From: Sipunculus nudus
Lineage: Eukaryota > Annelida > Sipuncula > Golfingiida > Sipunculidae
Assembly: GCA_026874595.1 (NCBI GenBank)
Contig: CM049320.1
Span: 8,745,464-8,809,463 of the forward strand
Direction: 5' to 3'
Length of the DNA: 64,000 nucleotides
A program made the translations under genes and the position numbers. This document shows positions 51,601 through 57,600 of this stretch, one piece after another; the first letter of the stretch is position 1, and each line of letters starts with the position of its first letter. The notes below the pieces were generated by a model. That model was not told where the DNA came from. It saw nothing but the letters and a program-made list of their open reading frames with translations, and searched no databases.

Positions 51601-54600
51601 TGAGTTTGCAGAAAGTTTTATATATGATGTATTCTGGGCTTTTTTCCATCAAGTCCTACAAAATCAGTTGCAGAAAGTTTCATATTTGATGTATTCTGGA
51701 CTTATTTCCATCAAGTCCTACAAAATCAGTTGCAAAAAGTTTCATATATGATGTATTCTGGGCTTATTTCCATCATGTCCTACAAAATCAGTTGCAAAAA
51801 GTTTCATATATAATGTATTCTGGGCTTATTTCCTTGAAGACCTACAAAATCAGTTGCAGAAAGTTTCATATATGATGTATTCTGGGCTTATTTCCATCAG
51901 GTCCTACAAAAATCAGTTGCAAAAATTTTCATATATGATGTATTCTGGGCTGATTTCCAATAAGTCCTACCAAATCAGTTGCAAAGAGTTTCATATGTGA
52001 TGTATTCTGGGCTTATTTCCATCAAGACCTACAAAATCAGTTGCAAAAAGTTTCATATATGATGTATTCTGGGCTTATTTCCATCAAGTCCTACAAAATC
52101 AGTTGCAGAAAGTTTCATATATGATGTATTCTGGGCTTATTTCCATCAAGTCCTACAAAATCAGTTGCTAAAAGTTTCATATATGATGTATTCTGGGCTT
52201 ATTTCCATCAAGTCCTACAAAATCAGTTGCAAAATGTTTCATATATGATGTATTCTGGGCTTATTTCCATCAAGACCTACAAAATCAGTTGCTTAAAAGG
52301 TTTCATATATGATGTATTCTGGGCTTATTTCCATTAGGTCCTAAAAAATCAGTTGCAAAAAGTTTCATATATGATGTATTCTGGGCTGATTTCAAAATAG
52401 TCCTACCAAATTGGTTGCAAAAAGTTTCATTTGTGATGTATTCTGGGCTTATTTCCATCAGGTCCTAAAAAATCAGTTGCAAAAAGTTTCATATATGATG
52501 TATTCAGGGCTGATTTCAAAATAGTCCTACCAAATCAGTTGCAAAAAGTTTCTTTTGTGATGTATTCTGGGCTTATTTCCATCAAGTCCTACAAAATCAG
52601 TTGCAGAAAGTTTCATATGTGATGTATTCTGGGTTTATTTCCATCAAGTCCTACAAAAGTCAGTTGCAAAAAGTTTCATATGTGATGTATTCTAGGTTTA
52701 TTTCCATCAAGTCCTTCAAAATTTGTTGCAACAAGGTTTCATATATGATGAATTCTTGGCTTATTTCCATCAAGACCTTCAAAATCAGTTGCAAAAAGTT
52801 TCATATATGATGTATTTTGGGCTTATTTCCATCAAGTCCTACAAAAATCAGTTGCAAAAAGTTTCATATATGATGTATTCTGGGCTTATTTCCATTAAGT
52901 CCTTCAAAATCAGTTGCAAAAAGGTTTCATATATGAAGTATTCTTGGCTTATTTCCATCAAGTCCTACAAAATCAGTTGCAAAAGGTTTCATAAATGATG
53001 TATTATGGGTTTATTTCCATCAAGACCTACAAAATCAGTTGCTTAAAAGGTTTCATATATGATGATTTCTGGGCTTATTTCCATCAAGACCTACAAAATC
53101 AGTTGCAAAAAGGTTTCATATATGATGTATTCTGGGCTTATTTCCATCAAGACCTACAAAATCAGTTGCAAAAAGTTTCATATATGATGTATTCTGGGCT
53201 TATTTTCATCAGGTCCTTCAAAATCAGTTGCAAAAAGTTTCATATATGATGTATTCTGGGCTTATTTCCATGAAGACCTACAAAATCAGTTGCAGAAAGT
53301 TTCATATATGATGTATTCTGGGCTTATTTCCATCAAGTCCTACAAAATCAGTTGCAAAAAGTTTCATATATGATGTATTCTTGGCTTATTTCCATCAAGT
53401 CCTACAAAATCAGTTGCAAAAAGTTTCATATATGATGTATTCTGGGCTTATTTCCATCAGGTCCTAAAAAATCAGTTGCAAAAAGTTTCATATATGATGT
53501 ATTCTGGGCTGATTTCAAATAAGTCCTACCAAATCAGTTGCAAAAAGTTTCATTTGTGATGTATTCTGGGCTTATTTCCATCAAGTCCTACAAAATCAGT
53601 TGCAGAAAGTTTCATATGTGATGTATTCTGGGTTTATTTCCATTAAGACCTACAAAATCAGTTGCAAAAAGTTTCATATATGATGTATTCTTGGCTTATT
53701 TCCATCAAGTCCTACAAAATGAGTTTGCAAAAAGTTTCATATATAATGTATTCTGGGCTTATTTCCATCAAGTCCTACAAAATCAGTTGCAAAAAGTTTC
53801 ATATATGATGTATTCTGGGCTTATTTCCATCAAGTCCTTCAAAATCAGTTGCAAAAAGGTTTCATATATGAAGTATTCTAGGCTTATTTTCATAAAGTCC
53901 TACCAAATCAGTTGCAGAAAGTTTCATATATGATGTATTCTGGGCTTATTTCCATCAAGTCCTACAAAATCAGTTGCAAAAAGTTTCATATATGATGTAT
54001 TCTTGGCTTATTTCCATCAAGTCCTACAAAATCAGTTGCAGAAAGTTTCATATATGATGTATTCTGGGCTTATTTCCATGAAGACCTACAAAATCAGTTG
54101 CAGAAAGTTTCATATATGATGTATTCTGGGCTTATTTCCATCAAGTCCTACAAAATCAGTTGCAAAAAATTTCATATATGATGTATTCTGGGCTTATTTC
54201 CATCAAGTCCTACAAAATCAGTTGCAAAAAGTTTCATATATGATGTATTCTGGGCTTATTTCCATCAAGTCCTACAAAATCAGTTGCGAAAAGCTTACTA
54301 TATGATGTATTCTGGGCTTATTTCCATCAAGTCCTACAAAATCAGTTGCAAAAAGTTTCATATATGATGTATTCTGGGCTTATTTCCATCAAGTCCTTCA
54401 AAATCAGTTGCAAAAAGGTTTCATATATGAAGTATTCTAGGCTTATTTTCATAAAGTCCTACCAAATCAGTTGCAAAAAGTTTCATATATGATGTATTCT
54501 GGGCTTATTTCCATCAGGTCCTAAAAAATCAGTTGCAAAAAGTTTCATATATGATGTATTCTGGGCTGATTTCAAATAAGTCCTACCAAATCAGTTGCAA

Positions 54601-57600
54601 AAAGTTTCATTTGTGATGTATTCTGGGCTTATTTCCATCAAGTCCTACAAAATCAGTTGCAGAAAGTTTCATATGTGATGTATTCTGGGTTTATTTCCAT
54701 TAAGACCTACAAAATCAGTTGCAAAAAGTTTCATATATGATGTATTCTGGGCTTATTTCCATCAAGTCCTACAAAATGAGTTTGCAAAAAGTTTCATATA
54801 TAATGTATTCTGGGCTTATTTCCATCAAGTCCTACAAAATCAGTTGCAAAAAGTTTCATATATGATGTATTCTGGGCTTATTTCCATCAAGTCCTTCAAA
54901 ATCAGTTGCAAAAAGGTTTCATATATGAAGTATTCTTGGCTTATTTCCATCAAGTCCTACAAAATCAGTTGCAAAAAGTTTCATATATGATGTATTATGG
55001 GTTTATTTCCATCAAGACCTACAAAATCAGTTGCAAAAAGGTTTCATATATGATGATTTCTGGGCTTATTTCCATCAAGACCTACAAAATCAGTTGCAAA
55101 AAGTTTCATATATGATGTATTCTGGGCTTATTTCCATCAAGTCCTACAAAATCAGTTGCAAAAAGCTTACTATATGATGTATTCTGGGCTTATTTCCATC
55201 AAGTTCTACAAAATCAGTTGCAAAAAGTTTCATATATGATGTATTCTGGGCTTAATTCCATCAAGTCCTACAAAATCAGTTGCAAAAAGTTTCATATATG
55301 ATGTATTCTGGGCTTATTTCCATGAAGACCTACAAAATCAGTTGCAAAAAGTTTCATATATGATGTATTCTGGGCTCATTTCCATCAAGACCTACAAAAT
55401 CAGTTGCAAAAAGTTTCATTTATAATGTATTCTGGGCTTATTTCCATCAAGTCCTACAAAATCAGTTGCAAAAAGTTTCATATATGATGTATTCTGGATT
55501 TATTTCCATCAAGTCCTACAAAATCAGTTGCAAAAAGTTTCATATATGATGTATTCTGGGCTTATTTCCATTAAGACCTACAAAATCAGTTGCAAAAAGT
55601 TTCATATATGATGTATTCTGGGCTTATTTCCATCAAGTCCTACAAAATCAGTTTCAAAAAGTTTCATATATGATGTATTCTGGGCTTATTTCCATCAAGT
55701 CCTACGAAATCAGTTGCAAAAATTTTCATATATAATGTATTCTGGGCTGATTTCCAATAAGTCCTACAAAATCAGTTGCAAAAATTGTCATACATGATGT
55801 ATTCTGGGCTGATTTCCAATAAGTCCTACCAAATCAGTTGCAAAAAGTTTCATATATGATTTATTCTGGGCTGATTTCCATTAAGTCCTACAAATTCAAT
55901 TGCTAAAAGTTTCATATATAATGTTTTCCAGGCTAATTTCCATTAAGTGCTTCAAAAATCAGTGTATTTAATACAAAAGATATAATGAATGACTATCAAC
56001 TTTTATTCACTATCTGTCAGCTGAGAGCTGAACTTCTGCAATGTTGGCTTAGACAGAAGTGAAATTATATATTTCTTTAAATTTTTTAATGAGTCCTTTT
56101 TATATCATAAAAATTGGTCATAAATTAAAATTATCATATTGTATTAGTATTTTTAACACCAGGATAAGGTATGATACAACATTTATTTATGTTTAAAAAT
56201 AATTTTTTCAAATTTAGTATCATTTAGTAATATTAATTATTATGAAATGAAGAACATAAAGCCAGAGTTGACAGGAATTGTTGTTGTGCAGAATTAAAAT
56301 ATGTGTGTCATAGCTAGCAATACTTCTGTTCATGTATTCAAATATCTGTATTGCTGGTAGTGTATTTTTGCTTCATGTGTTAACAGATGTAGCTTGATTT
56401 TGCTATTACAGCTTCATATGTTTATATATAGTTGTAGTGGACTGCAATTTGTCGTGTATTATTTAAGTAATTCTGTGGTAGTGGCGGTGGTAGTTGTTTT
56501 ATAATTTTCTACTTCATGTATGTTGCTGTGTGTGGCAGTAGTGGTGATATAATTTTGTACTATATATATATTGCTGTGTGTGGTGATGATTTTTGCTTGT
56601 GCTTGACTGTAGAAGAAGAAGGAACCCACTCCCCCACCAACCTTCAGAAGGTTCAGGAAACCCTGGGTAAACCTCTCAACAACTCATACGTAACATGTCT
56701 CACCAAATGTATCATGTGATATATAATGCCATGCTCCTATATGAAATTTAAAATTATCATGTATTTTTTTACTTTATAACATACTTAAAATGCCTGTGTT
56801 GTCATATATTATATGAAACAGTCAGAAATGATCATTTCCAAGTAGTACACTAATCTTTTCTAACCTTAACTGACCTTTTAAGTATATTTCCATAAAGAAT
56901 AAACATAACACAACAGAACATATTTACTAGGTGTGTAATGTATCATGTACATCGATGTAAGGCTATTTATACAAATATGCATTAAATCACGTGTCTCAGT
57001 ATGTTTTAAAGGGAGAGAGTATATTTCATGTTCTCCACCGAAATGTACTGGAAAAAAATATAATTTCAAGATTACTCTTCTTTCATATATATCTATTTAG
57101 TCACTAAGTGACACTGGGTGATCTTCTCATGAAGTTTTTTTTTTAATCAGCTGTCACATTTCTTTATTAAGTTACTTCTCAATTCGATGCATGTCACTTA
57201 CCCATTATAAATATTCCAATTCCACCAGCTTGTTTAATCAAACTCAGCTTTATATACATGTTATCTCAATTCTGTTCAGGTACAGTGAACAGACTTTTCA
57301 GAAATGCTAACTTTGCAAGGAATTAAAAAAATTGATGTCACAATAAAAAATATAAAAAAAACCCAAAATGCAAAAGAATCTACCTCAGTTTTTTTCAATT
57401 TAAATAAAAATTTTCTTTTAAAAAATTAAGGCATTTTCTTGTTTCAATTAATTTTATATATTCAATCATATTTGTCACAGGATTTTTAACTTTCAATTAA
57501 TTTTTAATTATTTTATTTTTATTTGATATTCTTGTTTTCAGATTCTTTGTTTGAGTAAAAAAAACATTGTATTTCATATTTTCAGTTTTTAGTACATGAT

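Noticed and set aside
52601-55115. MMYSGLISIKSYKISCKK-type frames as proteins
   Set aside because: By-products of the 62-bp array; the unit is not a multiple of three and the frames break repeatedly.
51129-55963. CRISPR-like array
   Set aside because: Contiguous 62-bp units with no unique spacers, in a eukaryotic intron.
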